From Leptobrachium leishanense (taxonomy: Eukaryota > Chordata > Amphibia > Anura > Megophryidae), in contig CM019070.1 of NCBI GenBank assembly GCA_009667805.1, positions 58,408,735 to 58,472,734 on the forward strand: DNA of 64,000 bases, written 5' to 3'. Positions 40,195-51,359 of this stretch are shown piece by piece. The notes below the pieces were generated by a model. That model saw only the letters and a program-made list of their open reading frames with translations. It was not told the origin of the DNA and ran no database searches. Made by a program: the position numbers and the translations under genes. Each line of letters opens with the position of its first letter. Position 1 is the first letter of the stretch.

Positions 40195-41053
40195 GATAGT
40201 GGCGCTCCAGGACTATGATGCAAACGATTTCTACGGACTGTACGTCCGTGTACACGGACGTACGGAAGACGCAGTAGTGGCCACACAGTCCGTTTATCAC
40301 TGACGTATATTTTGATGGATGTAGGAGAGAAAATAAAATAAAAAGCAAAACCATTATGTCCGTGAAAAATGCTGGACGTATACATGCAGTCCATCTGACC
40401 ACATTCCATCACTCACACACAAAGCTATGCAGACGTTGCGGACGCAGCGCACTTTGTGCGGCCGTTCTAGGAGTTGTACGTTCTTGCGTCCGTGGGCCGC
40501 GGCCGTTGTGCGTCCGCAGCTCAGTGCGGACGTACTTCGTGTAACGGGCTCCGATGGGCTTTCTGTCATGCTATCACGGACGTACTTTTAGGCTGGGGTC
40601 AGACCAGCGCACTTTAAGTGCGCCAGAACACACGTTAAATCACGGCCGCAGTAGCAGCAAATGACGGCCAATATACGAAGTACGGCTGCACGAAAGTCCG
40701 GCCGTGTAACGCAAGTGGAATTTGAACACATTTTTTCAAGAACGCAGAACCGCTAGTACTGACGGACAGAGTGCGCTGCGGCGGCATAGGGGCGTGCGTG
40801 CGTGATTAGGAGATGTCAGACTCTGCTAATGTCCAGCCTACATAACGTCCAGACGCAAAAAGTGTTTTATTGAGAATCCGTAAAAAAATCACGCACGAAA
40901 ATGCGCGTCGTCTGACCGTTTTTGCGCATTCCGTGAAATACGTTGATGCATTCGGACGCACTTTTTGATGTTCGCGGGGAAAATTGCTTTAGTTTGACCC
41001 TAGCCTTAGGCGCAATCACGGACGTGAACACTACGCTCGTCTGACACCAGCCT
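40195..41053. mobile_element. Harbinger-like MITE interrupted by a second one
   Basis: The outer element, with ACGGACGTAC-type inverted steps, ends at CTGACACCAGCC before TTA (41054). It is split at a TTA by the MITE 40591-41005. The left terminus is decayed. Confidence 0.55.
40591..41005. mobile_element. Harbinger-type MITE, GGCTAGGGTCAGAC family, copy 5
   Basis: GGCTGGGGTCAGACC and the right end TTGACCCTAGCC, with TTA on both sides, nested in another MITE of the same superfamily. Confidence 0.78.
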
Positions 41054-41060
41054 TATTCCA

Positions 41061-41104
41061 TCGGTGTCAACATTTCAGCCCTGACCCAGGGCTTTCCTCA
41101 GGAC
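41061..41104 (-). ncRNA. Hammerhead-like motif, minus strand
   Basis: On the minus strand GTC, CTGAGGA (41101-41095), an extra A, stem II AGCCCT/AGGGCT with loop GGGTC, GAAA (41076-41073), then TGTT and GAC. GTC and GAC can form stem I (3 bp). Stem III is almost absent. It matches the core pattern of the candidate at 2389, including the extra A before stem II. Confidence 0.4.
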
Positions 41105-41156
41105 GTATACATTAACAAGAGAGCTACAACAGATTTATAAAAATCAAACGCACTTA

Positions 41157-41578
41157 GGCTGGGGTCAGACCAGCGCACTTTTAACGTGCGTTCTGGCGCA
41201 CATAATTACGGCCGCACTAGCAGCAGATGACGGGCAATGACGGCCAATCTACGATGTACGGCCGCACAAAAGTCCGGCCCTGCAACGCAAGTGGAATTTG
41301 AAAGCATTTGTTTGAGAACGCTGAACCGCTAGTACTGACGTACTGAGTGCGCAGCTGCGGCATAGCGGCGTGTGTGCGAGATTAGATGTCAGACACTGCT
41401 AATGTCCAGCCTACATAACGTCCGGACGCAAAGAGTTTTATTGACGATCTGTACAAAATCACGCCCGAAAATGCGCGTCGTCTGACCATTTTTGCGCATT
41501 CCGTGATAAAATACGTCAATGCGTTCGGAAGCACTTTTTCACGTTCGCGGGGAAAAATGCTTTCGTCTGACCCTAGCC
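41157..41578. mobile_element. Harbinger-type MITE, GGCTAGGGTCAGAC family, copy 6
   Basis: GGCTGGGGTCAGACC at the left and CTGACCCTAGCC at the right, TTA at 41154-41156 and 41579-41581, 422 bp. Confidence 0.8.
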
Positions 41579-42359
41579 TTACCCCTCCACGTGATCGTCG
41601 TACTCGCTCACCCAGTGCGCATGTGCTTATTCCTGGCGCTGTGGGCTGATACGTTGACACCGATGGAATAAAGGAATTATTTCCATGATTCCATCATCTA
41701 TATAATTTGGCATTCTCTCACAAGTGGCTTTGATTTTAAGATCACCTGAAAGAGCCTTGAGCAAAATCAAACTTACTATTACAAGGAAACCAACCTTTTT
41801 TTATTTTTAATGCATATGGTTGTGGTTTTATTTTCCAGTGCAATCTTCAAATCTACTGCTAGAAGGAAAAAAAAAAAAGGTTTGCTCCTAATGAGTTCTA
41901 TTGGTGTGTACATGGCTTGTGGAATGTAGCAACAAAATGTAAACGGGTGGGGGGACTCATGGGTGACAGGCAGGGCTGCCATCAGGAATCTTGGGGCTCC
42001 TTTCTAAGCCTGCCCCCCCCCCTTCCATCAGCTGCTCATTTCATTCAACTGATCAGAAATAAACATGGTTCCTCTTCTTCCACTTATTTTACAGGGAGTG
42101 GGCTAAATCCTATACTCACAGCAATCTCTCCCTCTGTTTCCTGAAAGAAAGTCACACTTCACCATTTTTCCATCTGCTGTCCCACCCAGCCCCTATCCTA
42201 ATTATATAGTATCCTTTTCTCAGCTGCTTCATTCCTCCCTCAAAAGACTCACAATTGCACGGCGTCTCTAGGGAGAACCCTCGTTCCTCGCTCAGTTAAC
42301 CTCTTCATGCCCAAGCTCTTGGTTTATGATCATGCAGTGTCTGCTATATTCTCTGGTAA

Positions 42360-42595
42360 TTATCTCCATACTCTCTCCCCCCCCCCTGTTCCCTTTTTGT
42401 TTCACTTGCCTTAGATTGTAATCTCACGGGATGTCTGGCTGAGCATTTGTATAAAGTGCTGCATTTGCAGGACAATTATCCTATGTTCCTTTTTTAGGTT
42501 TATAATTTATTATGTCACCTGTTTGTGCTTTCCCATTGTAAAGCACTACGGATTCTGTTGGCGCTGTAGAAGTACTTGTAACTGGTTCACAAAGA
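42360..42595 (+). mobile_element. LINE 3' end or SINE tail, L2-like
   Basis: TTAGATTGTAATCTCACGGG, then TTGTAAAGCACTACGGATTC and TTGGCGCTGTAGAAGT, resembles the 3' ends of L2/CR1-related elements. Non-coding and decayed. Confidence 0.5.
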
Positions 42596-42599
42596 GTAT

Positions 42600-43550
42600 T
42601 AAAAGTATTCCCTGGTGGTTTGGTAGTCTAGCATTTGATCTGTACCTCCACCTGATGCAGTTCATAGTAACCTCTATCTTTTAGTAATGTGCACCAACCC
42701 AAAATGCCTTGACACACCAGGCTATTTCTTGGTCTCCTGGGTGGCAGTGCAGGGCCCTCCATAGATGTGTCACTTAATCAGGCTGCATGGGGTTTGGCAA
42801 GGACCAGGGCCCTGTGGAGCCACTCTGCCCCTGACCATCATATGGACCATCACCCCGCAGTTGGTGGCCCTGGTGCCAGGCCTTTGTAAAAACAGACAAG
42901 CTTTTAACATTGGCATTCTTTGAGGGGGAGAAGGGGTGGGCACTCCTCACGTCCTGGACACTAGAGTTTTAGAGTTGCCTTGTTTTATGACAAATTTGTA
43001 GAGAGGAAAAAATGTTAGACTTCATTATTATTTTGTTTTTGCATGATTAATCTGTATAAACATGACTCCAGAGGGGAAATAAGTGTACCATGTGCTCTTC
43101 ATTACATGTCTGCTTGAGAGCCTATTGCTTCAAATTGAGGGTGACTTGATTCGAGGCATATGTGAAACATAACATTCAAGCCTGTAACTGTTAACGAGGG
43201 CTTGAACCAGTATGATTTATGTTTAATATTTGCATCACTGCTGTAGAAAGAATTCCAGCTTTCTAATCCCCACATATTCTATAATGGAAATCTCAGAGTT
43301 CACGTATCCGCAGACAGTGAGTCCTGGAATTTAAAGCTTTTTATTTTTTTTATAAACCTGCAGCATAGAAGAAAGTGTAATTAGCCACCAGACAAGATGG
43401 AACGAATCTTTATCCTGTCTCTTACATCAGCCGCTCCACAAATGTCAATACAATCCAGGTGTCTGAAACATGAGGTCACTTTCTCCAGAGTGGATTTAGC
43501 AATATGATTTTAGACTTCACTATGAGTGACTAAAAAGAAAAGTGGCCTCT
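42600..43550. other. Intergenic stretch without a recognised gene
   Basis: No conserved ORF, splice-bounded exon or clear repeat boundary recognised. Confidence 0.5.
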
Positions 43551-43555
43551 ACAAT

Positions 43556-44410
43556 TATTTACAAAGCGGCAACATCTTCCGTAGCGCTGTACAATAGAAC
43601 AAAAGGTTATTCAGAGTGAGCCGATCTGGCCTCGACATGTAACCGGACGCCGAAATTCAGCATACGGTGCTATTCGGCTATTCAGAGAGCAGCCATTTCT
43701 CCAAATTTTGGCAAATTGCCTGCACGTATGGTGCCTGTTCAACGGCAGAGAAATCCTCCATAGAGAAGCAATGGTTAATCTATTCAAAGTGCCCTGCTGT
43801 TAGGTGTTTTCATTCGGCAGGTTTATTCAGATGAACCCTATAGACTTCACTGTTAAAAATATTCCTGTTTTAATCCAATATCTAATAAACTTTTTATTCT
43901 GCAGTAAACCGGCTCTTTTATCATCTTTTTTTTTTTTTTTTTAACTTTTAGGCATTTCTTGTGATTCTTATTTCTTTTTTTTTTGCTGTAAATTGTGTGT
44001 TAGCGTTTTTTTTTTTTCTGTAATAGACCTTTTTGTTATCATTCATTGGACCTTATATGTAAATTCCAGGCATTTCTGTTCAGTAGTTTTTTTTGCAAAC
44101 AGCGTTTCAATTTTGACACTTTCAAGTGTATTGTTTTACCCTGTTTGTCTGCTTGTCTGCTTTTTCTGGCGGCTGATCTGCGCTGTGATTGTCGGCTTTT
44201 TGCGGCGGTTTCTGTGTGGTTCGGTGAATGTTCGCTGGGTTTGTGGTGGGTTTTCCCTACAGTCCTGGGACCCTGTGGTGAATGCTTTGATTCCCTGAAG
44301 TGCGGGGAACGAGAATAACCCCTAACGTTAATGTATGACCACACGAAGAATGATACAAAAAGAGGACCCTGTTCAATAGCTTACAATCTAAGAGTGTAGA
44401 GACACCGAGG
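43556..44410 (-). mobile_element. L2/CR1 3' end split by a Harbinger-like MITE
   Basis: TTTACAAAGCGGCAACATCT to GTACAATAG (43556-43597) and AGCTTACAATCTAAGAGTG (44378-44396) are adjacent parts of a minus-strand L2-type tail. They are separated by a GGGGTTATT-family MITE (43605-44322; ends GGTTATTCAGAG and GAATAACCCC then TAA). Confidence 0.6.
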
Positions 44411-46431
44411 TGAGGGTAAATAGGACAGTATGGGAAGTAATGGGGTGCGGGGGGGAATTGTGGGAGATAGATCAGGAAAAGTCCAATGTGGGGGTTGTTG
44501 GAGTCAGCGGATTGGCCTTTATCAAGTAATGCATTTTTAGAGAGGATGGAGGCACAGGGAGAGTCAGCTGTTGCGAGGGAAAGCGATACATAAATAGGAT
44601 CTCTGGGAAAATACATCTCTGGGAAAGTCCTGAAGGTTAGAGTGAGGGGTGTGGGTACTATAAGGTAAGAATAGGTCATTGGAGAATGAAGTGGCCGGGA
44701 TGGAGCATACCCGCTAATAATGGAGATTAGGCAGGCAATGACAGTTATGGAGAGTTTTGCAAGGACCAGTATTATGGGTTTATTCACGTCTATTAAAAAG
44801 GTATTATCAACCAAGATCCAAAGTCGATTTAAATACAGAGGTTGCAAAGGGAACCTCCATTTATCTAGGTGACATTGCCCCAACCCCTTTTTTACTCCAC
44901 CCTATCGCAATGGCCCATCAAATCCATAACTAGCCACCTTACTTCCTACCTCTTACATACACAAGCTCATGTATCAGACAGTAAGGTATTGAGAAGCACA
45001 GTGTTTTATGATAATGGTCATTAGTAAATCTCATTTGAACCATTCGCTTCAGTGGGAACCAAATGGATATACAGTAAAAACACCATTTTTGAGTTCTCCC
45101 CCCCCCCCTAGAATATAATAACCCTAAAGTAATCCTGATGTTTGCCCTGGACATCATACTTGCTGATGAAATAGCACATCAACTATATGAACCAGTGAAG
45201 CATCACGTTGTTATCGCATAGAGCAGGAGCATCTGCTCATAAAATAGCCAAATAGGCGGAGAGTTGACTGTGCTCCGAATATACTTTCCAGATCGGCCAT
45301 GTTTTCCTATACACATATAATTGTGGATTATTCCAGCCTTGGTGTTAGAATAATCTTAATTTTAATAAAGACAGGAGGTGAATATTTTGCATTCTCTTTT
45401 CTTTCTTTGCTGCTGATGGTTTAGTAGAGTTTTACATAGCAACAGTAGTAAACCAATAGACAACAAGAGAGCAGTAAGTCCCTGCCATGCCCTCTTTTCT
45501 TGTACGCTGAACGAGCAGGAGATCTATGAAGTAGAAAACCCAGAAAAACTGAAGAGGAGGAAGCCAAGACTAAACAGGAGCCAACGAGACGGACAGGTGA
45601 AGAGCCAACGGGCATCCAAAAGGATGGAATACCAACGGGTCCGCAGAAGTAAATCAAGCTAAGGAGAAAAACAGGATACGTGAAAGTACCATGTGATGGA
45701 AACTTGCCAATAAGCAGTTATACTATTTTTGGTCAGTTAGCTGAGTTATCAAATTAAGAAAGTAGCCCTAAACTAGGCTAAACCAGATATGCAAACAACA
45801 AACCCTACTGAGGGGAGAAAAATGGTTAGAGAAAGAAGGACACAAGGCCAAGAGGCCGAGTAATTGATTTCTTAATGGAATTTTTATTTTTATTTTTTTT
45901 AACCATAGTAGTAATATTGGTACAATGTGAAAGACACACGGGCACGGGTGGGAGGGAAAAATATTCACCTCCTGTCTTTATTAAAATTAAGATTATTCTA
46001 ACACCAAGGCTGGAATAATCCACAATTTTATATCAAGTCAGGAGGCTTCATATTTTGCAGTTTTAAAGCTGCACTAGAGCCCCAGATGCATGAGAACGAG
46101 GGCTAAAGTAAAAGGTACGAAAGGTGACCGCCCTAGACCAATCAGCAGTCGCTAGTATGTCTGGCAGGGAGCCCCCCGTACAGAGTGAGCGCTGAAGTGA
46201 AGAGCAACGCGTGCTAAAGAGTGCAGCCAGCAAACCCATCTAGAGTAGTGTAGGTGAAGAAATGGGTTTGTAAGGGGAAACATAGGAGACCAAGAGCTGG
46301 CCAACCGGAGAGGAGCGCAAAGGGCTTAAGCGGGAGAGGTAAGTTGTAACGCACCGAGCGACACACAGGGGAGGGTCGGAGGGGAAGTGAGGGTAGAAAA
46401 CCTCAAAAGACAGGGTTTTAGTACGTCTAGT

Positions 46432-46482
46432 AAGCTGCGGAATATGCTGGCGCTTTATAAATAAAGAATAATAATAATAATA
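46432..46482 (+). mobile_element. Bare L2 tail, about 50 bp
   Basis: GCGGAATATGCTGGCGCTTT then ATAAATAAAGAA and (TAA)n is the exact 3' end of the L2 family, with no upstream LINE sequence. It lies inside the DIRS element. Confidence 0.7.
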
Positions 46483-46539
46483 AAATAAGCGTGAAGACGA
46501 CGCCCTCAGGGGAGAAATGGCTTGAATGGAGGCAGAGAG

Positions 46540-47177
46540 TAGGCCTACAATCTCGCCAAATCTCGGAGACAGATGGTGTCTGTCGCCAGGACACCTCGTA
46601 GGGTCTTGATGGCTCGAAGCTTTGCAGAGGGAGACGTAGCTGGCAAGATGTTGAGTCTGTCGAACCATAGGAAGGTGATGTATTGAGCTGGACGAAGTGC
46701 TGACTTGTCCGGAAGTCCCTGGACTTTTTGTGTAAAAAACACGTTGCTTATGAAGCGTGGAGAATCCAGCGCGGGGAGGATGGCCCCTTACGACTGCAGG
46801 GAGCGAAGTTCCCTGTCTATTAAGGTCTTCTCTTGCAAAGAGTAATGGGCCGGGGGCGGGGAAGCAGGCTGGAAGGGGACCTGAGAGAAGTCTATCAAAA
46901 AAAAAAAAACAGATATGGTTCGCATAACCCAAGAGTTGGACGTGAGCTCGTGCCATTTGGGGAGGAAATGACGTAACTGGCCCACGACTGGTATGAATGT
47001 GAGCGGAAGCGCAGGGGTACTCCCCAGCGGAATAGCGGCGTCTGGTTCTGCTGAAGCAAAGACCGATGGGAACTCCCCGAGTCTATATTGCACATCAGTG
47101 CTTTGGGTTGTGGTGAGGCGAGGTCCATAGGAGCTGTTGTATCGGCTGGCGATCCGACCTCTTGGTGCGCCAGCCAT
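46540..47177 (-). pseudogene. DIRS reverse transcriptase N-terminal region, frameshifted
   Basis: Frame 46788-47177 contains LRHFLPKWHELTSNSWVMRT, the segment preceding the RT palm in DIRS polyproteins, then LQEKTLIDRELRSLQSKGA-type sequence. Further pieces (STLHKQRVFYTKSPG, LPMVRQTQHL) follow in the frame 46240-46956. An A12 run near 46896 and stops break the ORF. The catalytic YxDD region was not recognised. Confidence 0.6.
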
Positions 47178-47515
47178 GAAGGAAAAACGAGTCTGGGGTG
47201 GAAGACTCTTTTCATATTGGGTTGGACCTTTTGCAGGTTGGTATAAACGTTAACCTTACGGTTAGCATCAAAGCAAAATAGCACCGCCTTGTGTTGTTCA
47301 GAAGAGATGCCAACGTTGGCGTTACCTAAAAGACAGAGGGCACGCTGTGCCCATTCTCGGACCCTTGCAGGGTCGAGTGGGATATTGTTAGTGAGAGCTT
47401 CGTCCGCCAGGACGAAACATGAGGGAGAGAGGGCTGGAAACGTCCAGCAATTTGTCTCGAGCGACGCAGAGGCCCTGTTCCAGACACCTTGTCCGGTAGT
47501 GTCGGGCGAGGACAT
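46895..47515 (-). pseudogene. DIRS gag-like protein
   Basis: 206 codons are open. The N-terminal half has LSPSCFVLADEALTNNIPLD and RVREWAQRALCLLGNANVGI, a signature of DIRS/Ngaro-group capsid-like proteins in vertebrates. After about residue 100 it overlaps the RT-region frame and probably reads out of phase. In intact relatives this protein packages the RNA. This copy is degenerate. Confidence 0.65.
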
Positions 47516-48164
47516 TCTGCCCGCAAACGAGCCCCGTCTGCTTTATCTAAGGGACCAAGCAGCCAAAACACAGAAACTCCGCTATATGGTCAGGTGGAAA
47601 CCAGGCCGAAGACCTGGGGTGGGTAGTAGTGCGCGGGTCGAAAAAAATGGGAACTCCTCTATCGTCTAGGATCTGCGCTGGGGTATCCGAGGATACCAGC
47701 GAGCGTGGCGGTATTGGCGCGGTGGCGAGGGGCCTGATCGCCATGGCATCAGAACGGGGCTCACCCGTTGAGCTCGGAGTAGCTGGCGGGTCACCGGCGG
47801 TCTCGGCTTCTTCCTCCTCTGGATAATCAGCCTGGTAGTCGTCCAGGTCTTAAACGTCGTCCCCTTCTTTTTGGACAGAAGTGCGGGAGCACTTTTTAGC
47901 AGGGCCCTTACCCTTGCCAGCGGACTCAGATTGACCCTTCCAGGGTCTTTACGAGATGGGACGGCCGCCTCAGACCGATCGGATTGGGAGTCCTCAGAAC
48001 GGCCCGGTGACTGGGCCCTAAACAGGACCGGAGGTTCTGGCTGAGGAAAGTGGGGGCATGGCTGCCAGAGCCATGGGCAAAGTATCAGATATTGCCGTTA
48101 AGAGCCAGGCCCTAAGCTCCTCTGGATTGGTAGGGGGCTGAGGAAGGATCCATGATAGGAAGAT

Positions 48165-48440
48165 TAACGGGGCTCACCCGTTGGGTAAATATATGTAATA
48201 TATATATATAAATAAACTTGTATTAAATCGGGGCTCACCCGTTAGGAATATACGTGTAATATAAACTTGTGGAGATATTAAATCGGGGCTCATCCATTGG
48301 GTATATATATATGTAATATATATATATATAAATAAACATGTGGAGACATTAAATCGGGGCTCACCCATTGGGTATATATATATGTAATATTTATATATAT
48401 AGAAATAAACTTGTGGAGATATTAAATCAGGGCTCACCCG
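48165..48440. repeat. Tandem array, GGGGCTCACCCGTTGGGTAT unit
   Basis: Four or five copies of a 58-71-bp unit: GGGGCTCACCC, a (TA)n-rich stretch, then AATAAACTTGTGGAGA. It lies in the 5' part of the DIRS element. The same GGGGCTC motif recurs singly near 47757 and 48513. Confidence 0.8.
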
Positions 48441-49217
48441 ATGTGTTTGTAGGCCAAACAGTAACCTGCACTAGCCGACAGGTAAAAAAGTTATTTATTT
48501 AATTATATGAAACGGGGCTCCTCCGAGGTATCCTCTAACTGTTTGTTTATATTTTTAAGTCGGCGGGGGTGCCCCTGGGTCCAGGCAGAAGCAAGCGGAG
48601 GCTGTTCAGGGAAGAGCGACGCTAACTCCTGCCAGTACGCATTAGAGCAGGAGACCCATATGTCTCAAATGCCGGCAATCGCGGAAGCAACCGAAGATGG
48701 CCGCCGGAGAGTGCAAGTGCAGATGAACGGCACACTCTCTGAGGGGATAGGTGCCGCTAGGCCAACAAATGGAAAAAACCCCTGATAAAACGCATAACAT
48801 TGCTCGGAAAAAAGCGCCGCAAGTCACCCGACGGACAGGGGTAAAAACCCATCCCCCAGACTGCCGAGAGACAGCATGAAACAGAAACAAAGCGTGCCTG
48901 CAGGCGGGAGAGTGCCCACGCAGCAGGGCTAAAACCTATAGGAGAAAAAACAATTCATACAATACATATAGCTAAATCTAAGTAAATAGACAAAGTAGTA
49001 ATGTAGAATTAAAGTTAAAATTGAAAATACAACTAAAGTAAGCCTGACAACCAGGAGCGGTTTTGAAAACGTCTCACCTGGAGGTCAGCAGCAAAGAAAA
49101 GAGGGCATGGCAAGGACTTACTGCTCTCTTGTTGTCTATTGGTTTACTACTGTTGCTATGTAAAACTCTTTGCTGCTGATGGTTTAGTAAAGAAAAGAGA
49201 ATGCAAAATATGAAGCC

Positions 49218-49300
49218 TTGATATAAAATTGATTTATGCTGATGGCCAGTGTGTGAAAAACGCAACCATGCAATATTTAGATTCCATATACTTCAGGTAA
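49218..49300 (+). repeat. Dispersed short repeat, left part
   Basis: GTGTGAAAAACGCAACCATGC through CTTCAGGTAA aligns with 54470-54526. After the nested insertion 49301-60115 the repeat resumes at 60116 (TAAGAAATC...). Copies are also at 54410-54690 and in part at 23580-23690. Family unknown; SINE-like in size. Confidence 0.6.
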
Positions 49301-50024
49301 GGCTAATGTCAGATGAACGCACTCTGTGTGCGTGCACAACAGACGGACGTACTGACGGAAGATACTGTAGACACCACACGGTCCGCTTTCGTTGACGGAC
49401 GTAGAAAAAAAGGGAATTATGGGAAACAAAATTAATATGAAAAATTATAAAAATTTGAAAAGGACAGGATAAGGCATTTTGTGCGTCAAGGTGCTGGACG
49501 TCGCAAATGCGCTGCGTCTGACATCTCATCACTCACGGACATGGAACACTACACGGACATGGCGCGTCCGTCTAGCGGTTTTACGTTCTTGCCTAACTTG
49601 CGTCCGTTTGCCATCTGCGTTGTGTGTGTGCAGTTCAGTGCGCACGTACTTCGTGTGTGGGTCTCTATTGATCATGATTCTATGCTACGACGGAAGTTAA
49701 ACTGTGCAGCATCGGGGCGTGGCTGGATGCCGTGCGAGTGAGACATGCTTTGAGAGAGTTCTGACCAAGGGCAGGCAAGAATCCACTCGATTCCATACTT
49801 GGCAGCCGGGATGTCACGAAAAAAATGCCTGGCAAGGCGACTACATCCTCCCAGACCCGGCAGGCAGTAAAAGCAGACAAAAAAGGTTTTTTTGGCCCGC
49901 GTACCGACCAAATTTCGGCTCCCCCCCCGCGATCCAAGATGGCGCCGGAGACCCAGAGCTTACAGAGATCGGACTTGCTGCGGTTTCAGTAGACGCAGAA
50001 GAACTCCGTAAGTAAACAGCACAT

Positions 50025-50717
50025 ATGGAAATAATGCTCAATGATTTAAAAACCACATTATCTGGAAAATTTGATACTTTGGCATCTGATATAAAAAAAG
50101 AAATCATAGATTTGGGGGAACGTACTTCTAAAATGGAAGACAAGATGGATGGTTTTGCTTCAGCGCATAACTCCATGGCCACAAAAGTAGAGGAGTTGGA
50201 AGAATTGTTACAACAATGGACAAAAAAGATAACTGATTTAGAAGATCGCTCCCGACGCCAAAACTTAAAAATTAGAGGTATACCAGAAACGGTACCTAAT
50301 CATAAATTGGCAACCTATGTGACGGACATTTTTACACATCTTTTGCTGGAAGTTAGTGAAGAGCTGTTACTCATGGACCGCGTGCATCGCATTCCTAAGC
50401 CTGCATCGGCACCACAAAAGGCTTCGCGAGATGTACTGTTACGCTTGCATTATTATAAACCAAAGGAACTTCTCCTTTTTGTCGAATTACGCAAACCAGA
50501 CACGTTGAATACGGATTACCGACATATCACGATGTTCCCAGGCTTGTCCAGGGCCACATTACTACAGCGGAAATCTCTATCTTCGATCACCACTATACTC
50601 AGAGCTCACGGAATTCCGTATAGGTGGGGATTCCCTACACGAATCCTAATCCACAGAGAGGATAAAAGATATAATATCTCCAAAGTGGAAGATGGCAATC
50701 TGTTGCTGCTTACCTAG
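50025..50717 (+). CDS. L1 ORF1 protein
   Basis: 230 codons. A coiled-coil-like N-terminal half (DLKTTLSGKFDTLASDIKKE, ERTSKMEDKMDGF) is followed by the RNA-binding domain opening with DLEDRSRRQNLKIRGIPETV and a C-terminal domain with LLLMDRVHRIPKP and YRWGFPTRI. In intact L1 elements ORF1p trimerises and coats the LINE RNA as a chaperone. The frame is open, but the whole element is defective, so function is unlikely. A longer natural N-terminus may lie upstream in another frame. Confidence 0.85.
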   Translation: MEIMLNDLKTTLSGKFDTLASDIKKEIIDLGERTSKMEDKMDGFASAHNSMATKVEELEELLQQWTKKITDLEDRSRRQNLKIRGIPETVPNHKLATYVTDIFTHLLLEVSEELLLMDRVHRIPKPASAPQKASRDVLLRLHYYKPKELLLFVELRKPDTLNTDYRHITMFPGLSRATLLQRKSLSSITTILRAHGIPYRWGFPTRILIHREDKRYNISKVEDGNLLLLT

Positions 50718-50995
50718 AATTTACCTAGAGCGTCGCCGAAAACAAGTTCTGCGAAGACTTCTCCACCCCGCTTACCGGTGGAATGAAAGAAAGTGTGATC
50801 ACCATTGACGAAGATTCGTGAGTTTTGCCTTTACCCAATGTTACACTTGACTTCACCGAAGTTGGCTCAAACTGCCATACTGTGGAATCTGGATTTTCCT
50901 GGCGAAAGTTCTGGTTCTCTTTACTTCGATGGGATATGTCCAGGATGGTTATTTTTTTCTTGCCTTTTTATTCTGTTTAACTTTTACCTAGACAT

Positions 50996-51048
50996 GCACC
51001 AGCGCTGCGGAATATGCTGGCGCTTTATAAATAAAGAATAATAATAAT
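50996..51048 (+). mobile_element. Bare L2 tail between L1 ORF1 and ORF2
   Basis: GCGGAATATGCTGGCGCTTT, ATAAATAAAGAA and (TAA)n, the same ~50-bp L2 3' end as at 46432-46482, is inserted in the L1 spacer. Confidence 0.7.
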
Positions 51049-51359
51049 GCACCGCATACCCTTGGTCGATGGAGTCCTCGGTTACCATCTTGGAGGACTG
51101 GATTTTTCGAAGTGCCCCCCCCCAACCTCCCCCTCCATGAGAGGGCCTCGATTTGAGACAGCTCGTCGGAGGTCAGAGATTGCTGGTTGTTTTTTTTTTC
51201 TAACTTTTCTTTTTTCCTTTGTTTTTTTTGTAAGGCTTGATTGCAGTTTTTCTTATGGCCTTTTCCATCACATGATGTACGAGACATGGTTCATGGTCCT
51301 AGTTGCTAAGGGTTACCTGTCTAGATATTTTTCATATTTAAAAGTTCGCCTAATATTTT

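Larger units (their letters stand above)
41051..41672 (-). mobile_element. Inverted-repeat element with hammerhead-like motif, split by a MITE
   Basis: TTATTCCATCGGTGTCAAC near 41053 and its reverse complement GTTGACACCGATGGAATAA near 41654 are terminal inverted repeats extended by CATTTCAGCCC / GGGCTGATACG. Between them lie about 200 bp plus a Harbinger-type MITE (41157-41578). Inverted or tandem terminal repeats with hammerheads are a Penelope-like trait, but no coding region is present to confirm it. Confidence 0.5.
45323..49217 (-). mobile_element. DIRS-type tyrosine-recombinase retrotransposon, decayed
   Basis: Inverted terminal repeats of about 120 bp occur at 45384-45500 and 49091-49207 (sharing TTTTACATAGCAACAGTAGT). 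Inside, on the minus strand, are DIRS-like gag and reverse-transcriptase-proximal frames. Inverted rather than direct terminal repeats are a DIRS hallmark. A second pair of perfect 67-bp inverted arms (45323-45389 and 45959-46025) suggests a shorter related copy or rearrangement at the 3' end. The RNase H, methyltransferase and recombinase genes were not found, so the 3' part appears deleted. Confidence 0.75.

Noticed and set aside
46240..46956. 238-aa minus ORF as a single gene
   Set aside because: Only its upstream half resembles DIRS polyprotein; the downstream half runs through an L2 tail and unrelated DNA.
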